Assembly: GCA_000621405.1 (NCBI GenBank)
Contig: JHYK01000017.1
Span: 1-64,000 of the forward strand
DNA: 64,000 bases
Direction of reading: 5' to 3'
DNA from: Lachnospiraceae bacterium AC3007
Lineage (GTDB): Bacteria > Bacillota > Clostridia > Lachnospirales > Lachnospiraceae
Position numbers and translations under genes: made by a program. Below, piece by piece: positions 33,726 through 42,844 of this stretch. The stretch's first letter is position 1, and each line of letters starts with the position of its first letter. The notes under the pieces are model-generated. The model ran no database searches. It saw only the letters and a list, made by a program, of their open reading frames with translations, and was not told where the DNA came from.

Positions 33726-35546
33726 TCAGACCGGCTTGAGCGTGACCTTGATCTTGGGCGCGGTATTCGTAGCGGGGATGGTCACTGTAAGCGCATCAGC
33801 GTCGAACTTATCCCATGCTGTCCCGTTAACCGTGACTGAATCTATCTTTACAGATCCCCTCGGAAGGATGTCAGGTGACACATGTAATATATCATCCCTG
33901 AATGCACCGGGTTCGGGCTTAAAATAAAGATCAAGCGGTTTCTTTGTCGCCAGCAGATTGATATATACTGCCGAAAGATAGCAAAGCTCTACCGAATGGT
34001 ATGCGCTCATGGAATGCGAGCCTTTCATTCTCTCAGTACCGAGCAGATAGGGAAGTCCGTTATTAAGGACATTGAAATATACTGCTCCGTCATCATGATC
34101 CAGGAAGAATGTGTTATAGAATGCAGCCGATTCTCTCGCATACTTAAGATACTCATCCTTGCCGAGTATTCCGTAGAGGATCTGGTAAGCAAGTATGCCC
34201 TGCTCCTGCTGCCACCATGCTTTTCTGTCATGCCATGCAAAACGGTGGAAGTCCTCGCCGTCAAACTTTTTACGCTCCATAACGTCATACCAGCCGAATC
34301 TCTGGATATCCATTCCGACTTCGGGCATCTTTGAAGCTATCGTCTCGGCAAACTTGACGTACTCTTCCTTGGCTGCGTAGCTGTTTATCCTCATGAGGTT
34401 CCACGCGATCTTCAAGTTATGTCCGACAACGCCCCTGTTCTGCTGCCAGCCCCAGTTATAATCATGAGACCAGTCATCATTGAACTTCTCCTGGACGAAC
34501 GGGCTGTTATCATAATCCTGGAAATGTCCCGCTATGGTATCAGCGGTCTCAACAAGGAAATCCCAGTATTTCTTCTCGTCCGTTGCCAGACACAGATTGA
34601 TCAGATATGCGGGCGCATGATCTCCTACCGAGTTCCAGTTTTTCTTGCCTTTATTTTCTCCCAGGCTGTCTGCCAGAGGATCAAGGAATATCGGATCGAT
34701 ATGTGAATAATATCCGCCTCTTTCCTTGTCATGGAAGTGCTCGAACAGATCGACGGTCATTTTGATGTCCCTGTATATCGACGGATTACCTGTCACGCGG
34801 TATGTCTGAGTAAGGCCGGCAAGTGCATATATCTGCTCATACATGGGAATGGCATCATAGTCATCACCGAATTCAGATGCAAATACCTTATGCTCTCTTC
34901 CGTCCTTTACATCTATGCCGTGATACCAGTAGACGATATTCTCATCGGTATCATAGAACTTAAGGTGATCCTGCATATATTTACAGCCCTTCTCGGCTGT
35001 CTCCAGGAATATCTCCTCACCCGTGAGCATATAGGCGGAAGCCATGCCATAGATCATACGGGAAATGGTATCGGTCTCCTGGCGATAAGTGCTGTCATTC
35101 CTCTCTCCGGTGAGCATAAGGGACGTCCTGTAGTTATCATAATTGATATCACCATCGGGAAACTGTGCATGAACAAAGAAATCACATATCTCCTTGGACT
35201 GTTTTGCCCACCAGCCTTCCTCCTCAAATCTGAAATCATCTTTATCCTTACCCGGGAAATCAATACACTTGGCTTCAAATACATAATCATCCTTACTCTC
35301 ACCGTTCGGGTAGAATATTCCGTAGACAAACACCATCTGTCCGGGCTTCAAAAGAGTCTTGATCATGGCTGTGGCATCGGAATACGGCTCACCGAGATTC
35401 CTTAAAAGCCTCGCATAAAGATTACTTCCGAGGATCACATCAAAATCCCTGCCGTCAGTGGTGGTCACAGTGAATCTGTCTTCTCCGCCGAATTCCTTCA
35501 CATACCCGGAAATAAGATCCGAAAACTCAAGTTCTTTAATCTTCAT
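33726..35546 (-). CDS. AGE-family (N-acylglucosamine 2-epimerase-like) protein with extra domains
   Basis: 606 residues. The central (alpha/alpha)6 barrel (about 130-530) carries AGE-type segments: GMASAYMLTGEE, RGGYYSHID, NRGVVGHNLKIAWNL with a conserved His, and WWQQEQGILAYQ with the Glu/Gln pair. Family members isomerise sugars at C2 (GlcNAc, glucose, mannose, cellobiose). About 120 residues at the N-terminus and 75 at the C-terminus (a small beta domain ending KIKVTLKPV) are extra compared with the usual ~400-residue enzymes. It has no signal peptide. AAAGGAAG precedes the ATG. It lies between the HATPase and glgX, so a sugar released from glycogen is a possible substrate. Confidence 0.75.
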   Translation of the reverse strand: MKIKELEFSDLISGYVKEFGGEDRFTVTTTDGRDFDVILGSNLYARLLRNLGEPYSDATAMIKTLLKPGQMVFVYGIFYPNGESKDDYVFEAKCIDFPGKDKDDFRFEEEGWWAKQSKEICDFFVHAQFPDGDINYDNYRTSLMLTGERNDSTYRQETDTISRMIYGMASAYMLTGEEIFLETAEKGCKYMQDHLKFYDTDENIVYWYHGIDVKDGREHKVFASEFGDDYDAIPMYEQIYALAGLTQTYRVTGNPSIYRDIKMTVDLFEHFHDKERGGYYSHIDPIFLDPLADSLGENKGKKNWNSVGDHAPAYLINLCLATDEKKYWDFLVETADTIAGHFQDYDNSPFVQEKFNDDWSHDYNWGWQQNRGVVGHNLKIAWNLMRINSYAAKEEYVKFAETIASKMPEVGMDIQRFGWYDVMERKKFDGEDFHRFAWHDRKAWWQQEQGILAYQILYGILGKDEYLKYARESAAFYNTFFLDHDDGAVYFNVLNNGLPYLLGTERMKGSHSMSAYHSVELCYLSAVYINLLATKKPLDLYFKPEPGAFRDDILHVSPDILPRGSVKIDSVTVNGTAWDKFDADALTVTIPATNTAPKIKVTLKPV

Positions 35547-35564
35547 CTTTTGCTTCCTTTCGTT

Positions 35565-35981
35565 TTATTGTATCCTTTTCTTTATCACAAGGACATTCTG
35601 CCCCTTTTCATGATCATATTCATAAGTCACGCTGTCCGCTATCGTCTTTACCATAAATATGCCGTAGCCGCCTATGGTCATAAGCATGGGATCCCCGGTT
35701 ACCGGTTCCCCTGCCTTCAACGGGTCGTATGGTATGCCCTTATCCCTGAAGATCAATACGAAATCATCATCCAAAGCCCCGCACTCTATCCATACCGGCT
35801 TTGAAGATGCCGCCTCATCATAGGCATAGGATGCTATATTGACATAGACCTCTTCAACAGCGATATCAAGACTGCTTATCATATCCCTGCCGCATCCGCA
35901 TTCAGACATGACAGACTTAACAAAGACCGCAACCTCAGGCAGATTCTTTAACTCGGCTATATACTCTTTTGATGTGAGCAA
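35565..35981 (-). CDS. Anti-sigma-factor-type HATPase kinase (RsbW/SpoIIAB-like)
   Basis: 138 residues from a TTG at 35981. The start is chosen because GGGGAGG lies 7 nt upstream; the open frame continues upstream but that part is unlike the family. It is a GHKL ATPase: N-box SLDIAVEEVYVNI (E44, N48), G1 box FRDKGIPYDP (D80, G82) and G2 box GGYGIFMVKTIAD. In RsbW/SpoIIAB proteins this domain phosphorylates the STAS antagonist on Ser and binds a sigma factor. It is 18 bp upstream of the epimerase gene in the same unit as the STAS gene. No sigma factor gene is nearby, so what it binds is open. Confidence 0.88.
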   Translation of the reverse strand: MLTSKEYIAELKNLPEVAVFVKSVMSECGCGRDMISSLDIAVEEVYVNIASYAYDEAASSKPVWIECGALDDDFVLIFRDKGIPYDPLKAGEPVTGDPMLMTIGGYGIFMVKTIADSVTYEYDHEKGQNVLVIKKRIQ

Positions 35982-36368
35982 CGAACTACCTCCCCATTGC
36001 TTTTTTCCTGATCCATGCCTTGTCTTCCGCTTTATTTTTCTATTACCTTTACCATACAAAAAGGCATCCACCGGTTCCCTCAAGCTCTTACTCAAAGGAT
36101 CCGATGAATGCCGATATCGATCAGTATACCAAAACAGTCCCTGCCGGTCTGTTTTTTTGTCTTAAGACAGCCCTAAAGATCATGTGTATCAAAACCCCTT
36201 TCTGAATCCGAAAAACTACATCAGGCACATCATGCCGGGCTTTCCCTCGATCAGTGTTGCCAAAGCCCACTACGACATTATACACTTTATCGGCGGCACT
36301 GTTCAATAAAAACTATTCAGATTATATCGATAGGGAAGAAAGATTATACTAAAAGTATACTGTTTATT
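35982..36368. other. Intergenic region upstream of the HATPase operon
   Basis: About 390 bases without a gene I can support. A weak stem (TATACT-AAA-AGTATA, 36346-36360) followed on the minus strand by T-rich sequence lies after the phosphatase gene, and an identical stem lies after the phosphatase at 17692. The promoter of the HATPase-epimerase-glgX-STAS unit should lie here, but I see no clear -35/-10 pair. Confidence 0.4.
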
Positions 36369-37151
36369 TCACTGAACAGCTCCCTTGTATCTGAATACAA
36401 GCGTCGTCATATCATCAAACTGAGGCGCATCCTTCACAAAGTCAGCGACAGACGAGCGGACTGCAGCATCTATATCCTCTGCAGAAGCAGTGATATCTTT
36501 ATTCAGGGCTTCAATCATCCTTTCTTCCCTGAACATATTCTCATCCGCATCCGTGGCTTCGGTAATGCCGTCGGTGTACTGGAAAAGGATGTCTCCCGGA
36601 GCAAGTTCAAAGGATCCTGCGGTATATTTTGTTCCGCCAACTGCTGCGGCAAAAGGACCGTGTATGCCCTCGAATACCTTGAAACCCTCCTGCGAGCTGC
36701 AGATGACAGGATACTCGTGCCCGGCGTTCACATAGTCCACATGTCCGGTTGTAAGATCCACCACACCCAGCCATAAAGTGACGAACATCATCTCGTCATT
36801 ATCCTTTGACAGTTCTGTATTGGCCTCTTCCATGGAGCGTGCCACATCTGTCTTGTAACTGAACACGCATTGACGAAGCTGAGTCTTTGCCATGACCATG
36901 AACATTGCGGCAGGTATTCCCTTGCCCGAAACATCAGCCATGACAAGCGCCAGATGGTCTTTATCGACAAAGAAAAAATCATAAAAATCTCCGCCGACAT
37001 TCTTTGCCGGGACCATTGATGCAAACAGCTCGAATTCGTTCCTGTCGGGAAACGGCGGAAATTTACGCGGCAGGAAAGATGCCTGTATCTTGGCTGCCTG
37101 CTTAAGTTCTGTAAGTATCCTCTCTGACTGTTGCTGCAGCAGTTCATCCAT
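36369..37151 (-). CDS. Soluble RsbU-like PP2C phosphatase
   Basis: 260 residues from the ATG at 37151 (a GTG five codons upstream is the alternative). The protein is little more than the PP2C/SpoIIE catalytic domain behind a short coiled coil (ELLQQQSERILTELKQA). GGDFYD, MADVSGKG, VNAGHEYP, YTDGITEAT and FDD are all present, so it should be active. Unlike its paralogues it has no sensor region of its own. A 29-codon membrane ORF lies directly upstream, overlapping the possible GTG start. The domain and its 3' flank are close to 17641-18440. It precedes the HATPase unit by about 390 bp and is the phosphatase nearest to its STAS gene. Confidence 0.88.
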   Translation of the reverse strand: MDELLQQQSERILTELKQAAKIQASFLPRKFPPFPDRNEFELFASMVPAKNVGGDFYDFFFVDKDHLALVMADVSGKGIPAAMFMVMAKTQLRQCVFSYKTDVARSMEEANTELSKDNDEMMFVTLWLGVVDLTTGHVDYVNAGHEYPVICSSQEGFKVFEGIHGPFAAAVGGTKYTAGSFELAPGDILFQYTDGITEATDADENMFREERMIEALNKDITASAEDIDAAVRSSVADFVKDAPQFDDMTTLVFRYKGAVQ

Positions 37152-37155
37152 TTCA

Positions 37156-37245
37156 TTACTGACCACCCCTGCTAAAGATGATATCAGAATTCTCTATTAT
37201 GAGAACCGCAATCGCGAGCACTCCGACGAGAGCGTACCAATACAT
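37156..37245 (-). CDS. Candidate 29-residue single-pass membrane peptide
   Basis: A 29-codon ORF begins MYWYALVGVLAIAVLIIE, a textbook transmembrane helix, and ends with the polar SRGGQ. AGGA lies 8 nt before the ATG. Its stop lies 5 nt before the phosphatase ATG and inside the possible GTG start, so translation would be coupled. Either it is a real small membrane partner that positions the phosphatase, or the two were once a single membrane-anchored phosphatase later split by a frameshift. Too short for homology arguments. Confidence 0.45.
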   Translation of the reverse strand: MYWYALVGVLAIAVLIIENSDIIFSRGGQ

Positions 37246-37295
37246 ATCAACTGTCCTACAATAATTTTCTCAGGATAAGTCAACGGGGACGGTTC

Positions 37296-39254
37296 TCACC
37301 CTGCCACAGCCCGGCTTCTCTTTCTTACTACCTGCATTACGACGCCCGCAGCGATGAGGGCGACGCCTATCCCATCGGTAATGAGCCCCGGGAAGATCAG
37401 CATGATGCCCCCTGCTGTCAGCAGGAGTCTCTCAAGGATCACCATATCGGTCATAAGATAACCTTCAAGCGCGGATGCCACACCGACTATACCTATAAAG
37501 GCGGTGATGTATATCATTATCACGCTCGTAAAAGTGGTATCTATCAGCAGCATCTCCGGATTAAAGCAGAAGATATAGGGGATAAGGAATGCACCGATCG
37601 CCATCTTCGTTGCGGCAAACGCCGTGCGCATGGGATTTGACTTTGCTATGGCGCTTCCTGCATAGGCTGCAAGCGCCACCGGAGGTGTGATATCAGCTAC
37701 GATACCGAAATAGAAAACGAAAAAGTGAGCCGCAAGTATCGGAACACCCATACGCGTAAGGATAGGCGCGCAGGTGGCCGCCATGATGCAGTAGGTGGCC
37801 GTCGTGGGCACGCCCATGCCGAGCACTATGCAGCAGAGCATCGTAAGGAAGAGCGCTATGAAGAGCTTGTCTCCCGCAACAGCTACTATCGCGTTGATCA
37901 TCTCGTTTGCGAGTCCGGTCATGGTGATCGTGCCGGATATGATTCCTGCCACGCCGCAGGCAGCGCCCACGGTGATGGTGCCCTTTCCGCCGGCCTCGAG
38001 CGCTTCAAAGAACTTCTTGAGCGTAAAGCGTTCTCCTCCTGCGAATCCGTCTATAATACCCACTATGATGGCAGCGACTATCGAAAATGCCGCAGCGCGC
38101 TGCATCGTCATCATGTTTTTGGATACCCAGATAACGAGGAGCACAAGCGGCGCCAGAAGGTATATCCTCTTCAGGAGCTTTGTAAAACGGGGAAGCTTAT
38201 CGACCGGTATGCCCGTAAGGCCGTGCTTCTTTGCCTCAAGATGAACGGCGATGAAGATACCGGTGAAATACAATACGGCAGGGAATACTGCCCTGACCAG
38301 GATATCCGAATACGGAACTCCTATGATATCCGCCATAAGGAAAGCCGCAGCTCCCATTATGGGAGGCATGATCTGTCCACCGGTGGATGCTGCCGCCTCT
38401 ACTGCTCCGGAGAATTCCGACTTGTATCCGGTCTCCTTCATCATGGGTATGGTAACCGATCCTGTGGTCACCGTATTACCGACCGACGATCCGCTGACCA
38501 TGCCGCAGAGAGCCGATGATATGACTGCGACCTTGGCGGGGCCTCCTGCGAAGCGTCCTGCTATGCAGTTGGCCAGATTGATGAAGAGTTCGGATATGCC
38601 GGTGCGCTCAAGAAATGCGCCGAATATGATAAATACAACTATATATTTCGAACACACGTTGATCGGCGTCGACAATATGCCAGTCTTCGCATAAAACAGA
38701 TTGCGAACGAGATACTTAAGCCTTCCGATGGCGGAGGGGTTGGTCAGTCCGTACACAAGAGCATATACGATGAAAAACAGCGCTACGATGAGTATCGGCC
38801 ACCCGACGCTCCTTCTGGTCACTTCAAGAAGCGCCGCTATGCCGATCACGGCTATTAAGATCTGGTACGGCTGAAATCTCGTGCCCTGCTGGATGATCTG
38901 CTCGGCGCTGAACGTATAGTATAAAAAGGCGCCGGATCCAAGGACCATGCCAAGCACATCATACCAGGGGATGTGATTTTCCCTGTTATTGTTTTTGTCA
39001 GCAGGATAATACAGAAATCCCAGCAGGACTATGAGTCCCATGAAGGATGTCAGCCTGATCTCCTCCAGGAAAGTTGCGAACAATGTCACCCATATACAAA
39101 ACAGCGAGAATGCGATCAGGACGACCTTTACTGCGATCGCGGGTTTTCCCGTAAAGACACGGAAATTGGATTCCCGGTCATATTTTTTCATGACCTGCTC
39201 GAGATCACCCTGATCTATTTCATTTATTGCTTTATTATCTGTCTGATTGGCCAT
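37296..39254 (-). CDS. TRAP transporter fused permease (DctQM), TAXI type
   Basis: 652 residues with many membrane helices. A four-helix DctQ-like part (about 40-170) is fused to the large DctM permease (about 175-640), the form usual in TAXI-type TRAP systems. Typical segments are ICGMVSGSSVGNTVTTGSVT-like (here SALCGMVSGSSVGNTVTTGS), GQIMPPIMGAAAFLMAD and MGVPTTATYCI. It imports organic acids or amino acids with sodium or protons, handed over by the binding protein encoded 16 bp upstream. AGGAGC precedes the ATG. Its last 53 bp, encoding the basic tail, were copied into the chimeric ORF at 8176. Confidence 0.93.
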   Translation of the reverse strand: MANQTDNKAINEIDQGDLEQVMKKYDRESNFRVFTGKPAIAVKVVLIAFSLFCIWVTLFATFLEEIRLTSFMGLIVLLGFLYYPADKNNNRENHIPWYDVLGMVLGSGAFLYYTFSAEQIIQQGTRFQPYQILIAVIGIAALLEVTRRSVGWPILIVALFFIVYALVYGLTNPSAIGRLKYLVRNLFYAKTGILSTPINVCSKYIVVFIIFGAFLERTGISELFINLANCIAGRFAGGPAKVAVISSALCGMVSGSSVGNTVTTGSVTIPMMKETGYKSEFSGAVEAAASTGGQIMPPIMGAAAFLMADIIGVPYSDILVRAVFPAVLYFTGIFIAVHLEAKKHGLTGIPVDKLPRFTKLLKRIYLLAPLVLLVIWVSKNMMTMQRAAAFSIVAAIIVGIIDGFAGGERFTLKKFFEALEAGGKGTITVGAACGVAGIISGTITMTGLANEMINAIVAVAGDKLFIALFLTMLCCIVLGMGVPTTATYCIMAATCAPILTRMGVPILAAHFFVFYFGIVADITPPVALAAYAGSAIAKSNPMRTAFAATKMAIGAFLIPYIFCFNPEMLLIDTTFTSVIMIYITAFIGIVGVASALEGYLMTDMVILERLLLTAGGIMLIFPGLITDGIGVALIAAGVVMQVVRKRSRAVAG

Positions 39255-39270
39255 AGAAATGCTCCTTATC

Positions 39271-40233
39271 TTATTCCTGTGTTGCTACCTGTATACCATG
39301 CTCCGCAAAATAGCGGGCCGCGCCTTCATGAAACGGGATAGTGATGCCGTCCGTCGCATTTTCGACTGACAACTCCTCTCCCTTGGCGTTTTCCACCGCT
39401 ATCTCTGCCGTATGGTCAAATATTGCTGCGGTAAGATCGTACACGCAGTCATCATCCAGATCCGCATCCACGATCAGAGTCGCTTTTATCGTGATCGTCT
39501 CGACAGGCTCCGTCTGTCCCGGGTAAGTGTCTGCCGGGATCACCATGGGCGCATAATAAGGGCATATATTCATGATGTCATCCCTAAGCTGCCCCTCGAT
39601 CGGTATCAGATACACTCCGTTCGTCGTGGCAAGCTCCGTGATAGCCGAAGTGGGCGCTCCCGCCACTATAAAGGCCGCATCGATCTGGCCGTCCTTGAGT
39701 GCTTCCTTACTGTCATCAAAGCTCTGGTACTGAGGCTTGATGTCGTCCACTGTGAGGCCTGCTCCTTCAAGCACATCCATCGCATTAAAATAAACTCCGG
39801 ATCCCGGCGCTCCGATAGATACGCTCCTGCCCTTAAGATCGGCAACGCTCTTAATGTCCTCTTTCATGGTGATCAGCTGGACCGTCTCGGCATATAGCGC
39901 GCCAAGCACACGGAAATCCCTGCAGGGTCCGTCAGTCTCAAATGATCTGGTGCCGTCCCAGGCATAGCACATTACGTCGGACTGGGTAAAACCGATCTGG
40001 TAATCACCGTCGCCTATGCTCTGGATATTGGCCTTGGATGCAGCAGTCGATACAGCCGTGACGCTGTAATCAGTATAGTTTTTCATATACTGGGAAAGCA
40101 CACCGCCGAAAGCATAATATGTTCCCGACGTTCCTCCTGTTCCCATCATCATCCTCTGTCCGCCGCATCCTGACAGCATCAGCATGGCGGCAAGGATCAC
40201 ACCGAAGACTCTGTGTTTCATACCGTATTTCAT
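39271..40233 (-). CDS. TAXI-family TRAP solute-binding lipoprotein
   Basis: 320 residues from the ATG at 40233 (GGGAGACAGGAA before it). A lipoprotein signal peptide ends in LSGC, so it would be anchored outside the membrane. The mature protein starts GGQRMMMGTGGTSGTYYAFGG, the family's ligand-binding entry, followed by VTAVSTAASKANIQSI and LKGRSVSIGAPGSGVYFNA. TAXI proteins bind glutamate or related dicarboxylates in known cases. It is encoded just before the fused permease, forming a complete TRAP system. Confidence 0.93.
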   Translation of the reverse strand: MKYGMKHRVFGVILAAMLMLSGCGGQRMMMGTGGTSGTYYAFGGVLSQYMKNYTDYSVTAVSTAASKANIQSIGDGDYQIGFTQSDVMCYAWDGTRSFETDGPCRDFRVLGALYAETVQLITMKEDIKSVADLKGRSVSIGAPGSGVYFNAMDVLEGAGLTVDDIKPQYQSFDDSKEALKDGQIDAAFIVAGAPTSAITELATTNGVYLIPIEGQLRDDIMNICPYYAPMVIPADTYPGQTEPVETITIKATLIVDADLDDDCVYDLTAAIFDHTAEIAVENAKGEELSVENATDGITIPFHEGAARYFAEHGIQVATQE

Positions 40234-40279
40234 TTCCTGTCTCCCTTCCAGATCCAACACGCATCCTTGCAGAACGCGG

Positions 40280-40873
40280 TCACAATGCTCCAAGTATTAT
40301 ATCTGCGCACTGGGGTATGCTTATCTTTCCGACATCAAAGCAGAATGTGTAATTCGATGCATCATAGAGTTCGCTGCCCGTATATTGTTTGTAAAATGTG
40401 CGGCGCTTTTTGTCATGATCCTCCACGAGTTTTGCGGTAGGTTCCTCTCCTTCCTCCCGGATCTCTATAGCCCGCTTCAGTCTTTTGTCCATGGGCGCAT
40501 GAAGATATATGCTCATCGTATCGATGCCTGCATCTTTAAGTATCATGTTCGCGCAGCGTCCCACGATTATGCACGGTTCCTCGACAAGCTTTAAGATCAC
40601 TTTTTTCTCAGCCGCATAAATCGCATCATACGAGCTGCTGTAGGAGACCGAGCTGTTGAGGAAATTATTCAGCACCTGTGATGTCCTGCTCATCTCCTCG
40701 CCCTCACGCTCGACGACTTCCTCATCATAGCCGCTCTCAGCCATGGTCTTCACCACAAATTCCTGATCATAATAAGGGATTCCAAGTCTGTCAGACAGGA
40801 TCGAAGCAAGGCTTCTTCCGCCTGCGCCGTACTCCCTGTTGATCGTTATTATAGTTTTATTCTCCCCGCTCAT
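40280..40873 (-). CDS. Cytidylate kinase-like family protein
   Basis: 197 residues. The N-terminal ITINREYGAGGRSLASILSD is the altered P-loop of the cytidylate-kinase-like family (PF13189), which differs from true Cmk. IIVGRCANMIL and DHDKKRRTFYKQYTG with basic residues follow. It probably phosphorylates a nucleotide or other small molecule; the substrate is unknown. AGGAG precedes the ATG. It lies 47 bp upstream of the TAXI lipoprotein on the same strand and may be co-transcribed with the TRAP genes. Confidence 0.82.
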   Translation of the reverse strand: MSGENKTIITINREYGAGGRSLASILSDRLGIPYYDQEFVVKTMAESGYDEEVVEREGEEMSRTSQVLNNFLNSSVSYSSSYDAIYAAEKKVILKLVEEPCIIVGRCANMILKDAGIDTMSIYLHAPMDKRLKRAIEIREEGEEPTAKLVEDHDKKRRTFYKQYTGSELYDASNYTFCFDVGKISIPQCADIILGAL

Positions 40874-41022
40874 TTTTCTCCTTCTCCTCTATACGGTGAA
40901 TAATGCAGATCAGCGTGTTACTTATTATTCATATCCTCAAACTTATGCCCGTTTTCGAGCACTAAGCGTTCAACGCCTATCTAATGATAATAATTTGATA
41001 AAGGGGGTGTGTCAATCAGGGG

Positions 41023-41092
41023 CAAGACAGGGGGACGGTTCTTTTGTCTTGTCAGCGAGCTGACAAGACAAAAGAACCGTCCCCCTGTCTTG
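41023..41092. repeat. REP-like perfect palindrome, variant A
   Basis: Two 33-bp perfectly complementary arms around CGAG. Each arm contains GACAGGGGGACGGTTC and TTTTGTCTTG. It lies 16 bp after the stop codon of the ABC gene at 41109. A single arm of the same unit lies at 6891. No T-run follows, so it is a repeat element that may also stabilise or end the transcript. Confidence 0.85.
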
Positions 41093-41108
41093 TTATTCTC
41101 CCGGCGTG

Positions 41109-42842
41109 TTACATCTTCCAGTTCTGCGTGACCATCTGCTGTCTGGTCATGCGGCTGTATAAGCTGTCATAGCTGTTCAGGAATTCGGGGCTTCCCTGCT
41201 CGGCTACGATCCCGTCCTTAAGGACCACGATATGGTCGGCGTTTGCTATGGTCCGCATGCGGTGAGCTATGATCATGACAGTCTTATCCCTGATGAGTCT
41301 GGACAGAGCTTCCTGTATCGCTGTCTCATTCTCTGCGTCCAAAGATGCGGTGGCCTCGTCAAGCAGTATGACCGGCGCATTCTTCAAAAATGCCCTTGCT
41401 ATGGATATTCTCTGTCTTTCGCCTCCGGAGAGTTCGCTTCCGTTCTCGCCGATATACGTATCATACTTATCTGGCAGCATCTGTACGAACTGGTCACAGT
41501 TTGCAAGTCTTGCAGCCTCCATGACCTCCTCGTCCGTCGCGCCTTCTCTTCCGATCCGGATGTTCTCCATGACAGAATTGTTAAAGAGCGTGACATCCTG
41601 GAACACGATGGAATAATTCTTAAGCAGCGTCTCCGGATCGATACCTGAGACAGGCTCTCCTCCCAGTGTTATCTTTCCGTTATTGATATCCCAGAATCTG
41701 GCCGCAAGTCTTGATATGGTTGTCTTTCCTCCGCCCGAAGGTCCTATAAGGGCAGTTACTTCGCCCTGTTTTGCGGTAAAGCTCACATCCTTTAAGACGT
41801 CAGTCTCGTCTGAGTAACTGAATCCTACATGATCGAACACTATATCATAGCCCTTATTATTCAGCTCTTCGGAACCTGTCTGTATCTTCGCGGATAATAC
41901 ATCATCCAGTCTTTCGCACTGTATCCCGCACGAGATGATCGCCGCAAAATTCTGCAGAGTGATCTGCATGGGATCATAGAGTCGCGACACCAGCATCAGG
42001 AACATGAAAAAGGTAAGCAGAGAGATCTCGCCCCGGGCAAATAAGGCCCCGCCGACAACAGCCGTCGTCCCTATGCCGATCTTGAGGATGATCGATGATG
42101 AATTGACGTACACTGCCATCTTGAGTTCGGTAAATAAAGCCATTTTTTCGACGTCTTTTATCTTCGTCTCCAGTTCGTCCATGTATCTTCCTTCAGCGTT
42201 ATTGGCTCTCAGATCCCTTATGGATTCGAGGCACTCCTGTATCCCGTCAGTCATTGCAAGCTTGACTGCGGAGTTTTTCCTTACTGCATTCTTCTCTGCT
42301 CCCGAGCATGTGATTATGATGATAAAGGCCACGGGGATGACCCAGAAGCTTGCAAGCACCATCCTCCAGTCGAAGGCAAAGAAAAGACTCACTCCCACAA
42401 GGCTTACTGATATCACAGCGCCTATCAGTTCCGGGATCCAGTGGCTGGATGCGGTCTCGATCTGGGCGCAGTCTCCCATTATATTTGTCGTAAGGTCGGC
42501 TATGTTCTTCTTTCCGAAATAAGAAAGCGGAAGCTTCCTGAGCTTTTCGGCGATAGCTGTCCTTCTCACGCCGCTCTCCCTGTATGTCGTTAAAAAGGTC
42601 GCATTGTACTGGATAAAATTGGAGACCGCTATGAGTATAAGGACGATCACGGATCCGACAGCATAAAACGGAATGCGGTCTGCGCTGAGCGTCCCTTCAA
42701 GAAGGTCTTTGATCAGGCTGTACAGTATCCCGGCAGGCATCATCAAGATGATATCCGTCACAGCTACACTGATGCATGCTCTTATCATATCTTTTGCGCC
42801 CTGCGTGGACAGCGCATATTTGTGTTTCAGTCTCTCTATCAT
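41109..42842 (-). CDS. IrtAB/YbtPQ-like ABC transporter subunit
   Basis: 577 residues from the ATG at 42842, 2 nt after the stop of the partner gene. Membrane domain about 10-320, ATPase domain about 335-570 with GPSGGGKTT, the signature LSGGERQR and Walker B VILLDEATASLD, all canonical. Paired exporters of this type next to iron-related genes resemble IrtAB/YbtPQ, which use the exporter fold to import siderophores. Here the GTTAG-N6-CTAAC site in front of the pair, shared with the feo relic, supports an iron role. Without it, drug export would be equally likely. A TetR gene lies upstream. Confidence 0.85.
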   Translation of the reverse strand: MIERLKHKYALSTQGAKDMIRACISVAVTDIILMMPAGILYSLIKDLLEGTLSADRIPFYAVGSVIVLILIAVSNFIQYNATFLTTYRESGVRRTAIAEKLRKLPLSYFGKKNIADLTTNIMGDCAQIETASSHWIPELIGAVISVSLVGVSLFFAFDWRMVLASFWVIPVAFIIIITCSGAEKNAVRKNSAVKLAMTDGIQECLESIRDLRANNAEGRYMDELETKIKDVEKMALFTELKMAVYVNSSSIILKIGIGTTAVVGGALFARGEISLLTFFMFLMLVSRLYDPMQITLQNFAAIISCGIQCERLDDVLSAKIQTGSEELNNKGYDIVFDHVGFSYSDETDVLKDVSFTAKQGEVTALIGPSGGGKTTISRLAARFWDINNGKITLGGEPVSGIDPETLLKNYSIVFQDVTLFNNSVMENIRIGREGATDEEVMEAARLANCDQFVQMLPDKYDTYIGENGSELSGGERQRISIARAFLKNAPVILLDEATASLDAENETAIQEALSRLIRDKTVMIIAHRMRTIANADHIVVLKDGIVAEQGSPEFLNSYDSLYSRMTRQQMVTQNWKM

Positions 42843-42844
42843 AT

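Noticed and set aside
36121-36306. A 61-codon ORF in the gap before the HATPase
   Set aside because: No ribosome site, no recognisable sequence, and the surrounding DNA looks non-coding.
37725-38519. A 264-codon plus-strand ORF opposite the TRAP permease
   Set aside because: His/Arg/Ser-rich shadow of a membrane protein gene; not protein-like.
41023-41092. The long palindrome as an ordinary terminator
   Set aside because: No T-run follows on the relevant strand and the unit recurs elsewhere in the window; a dispersed repeat is the better reading.
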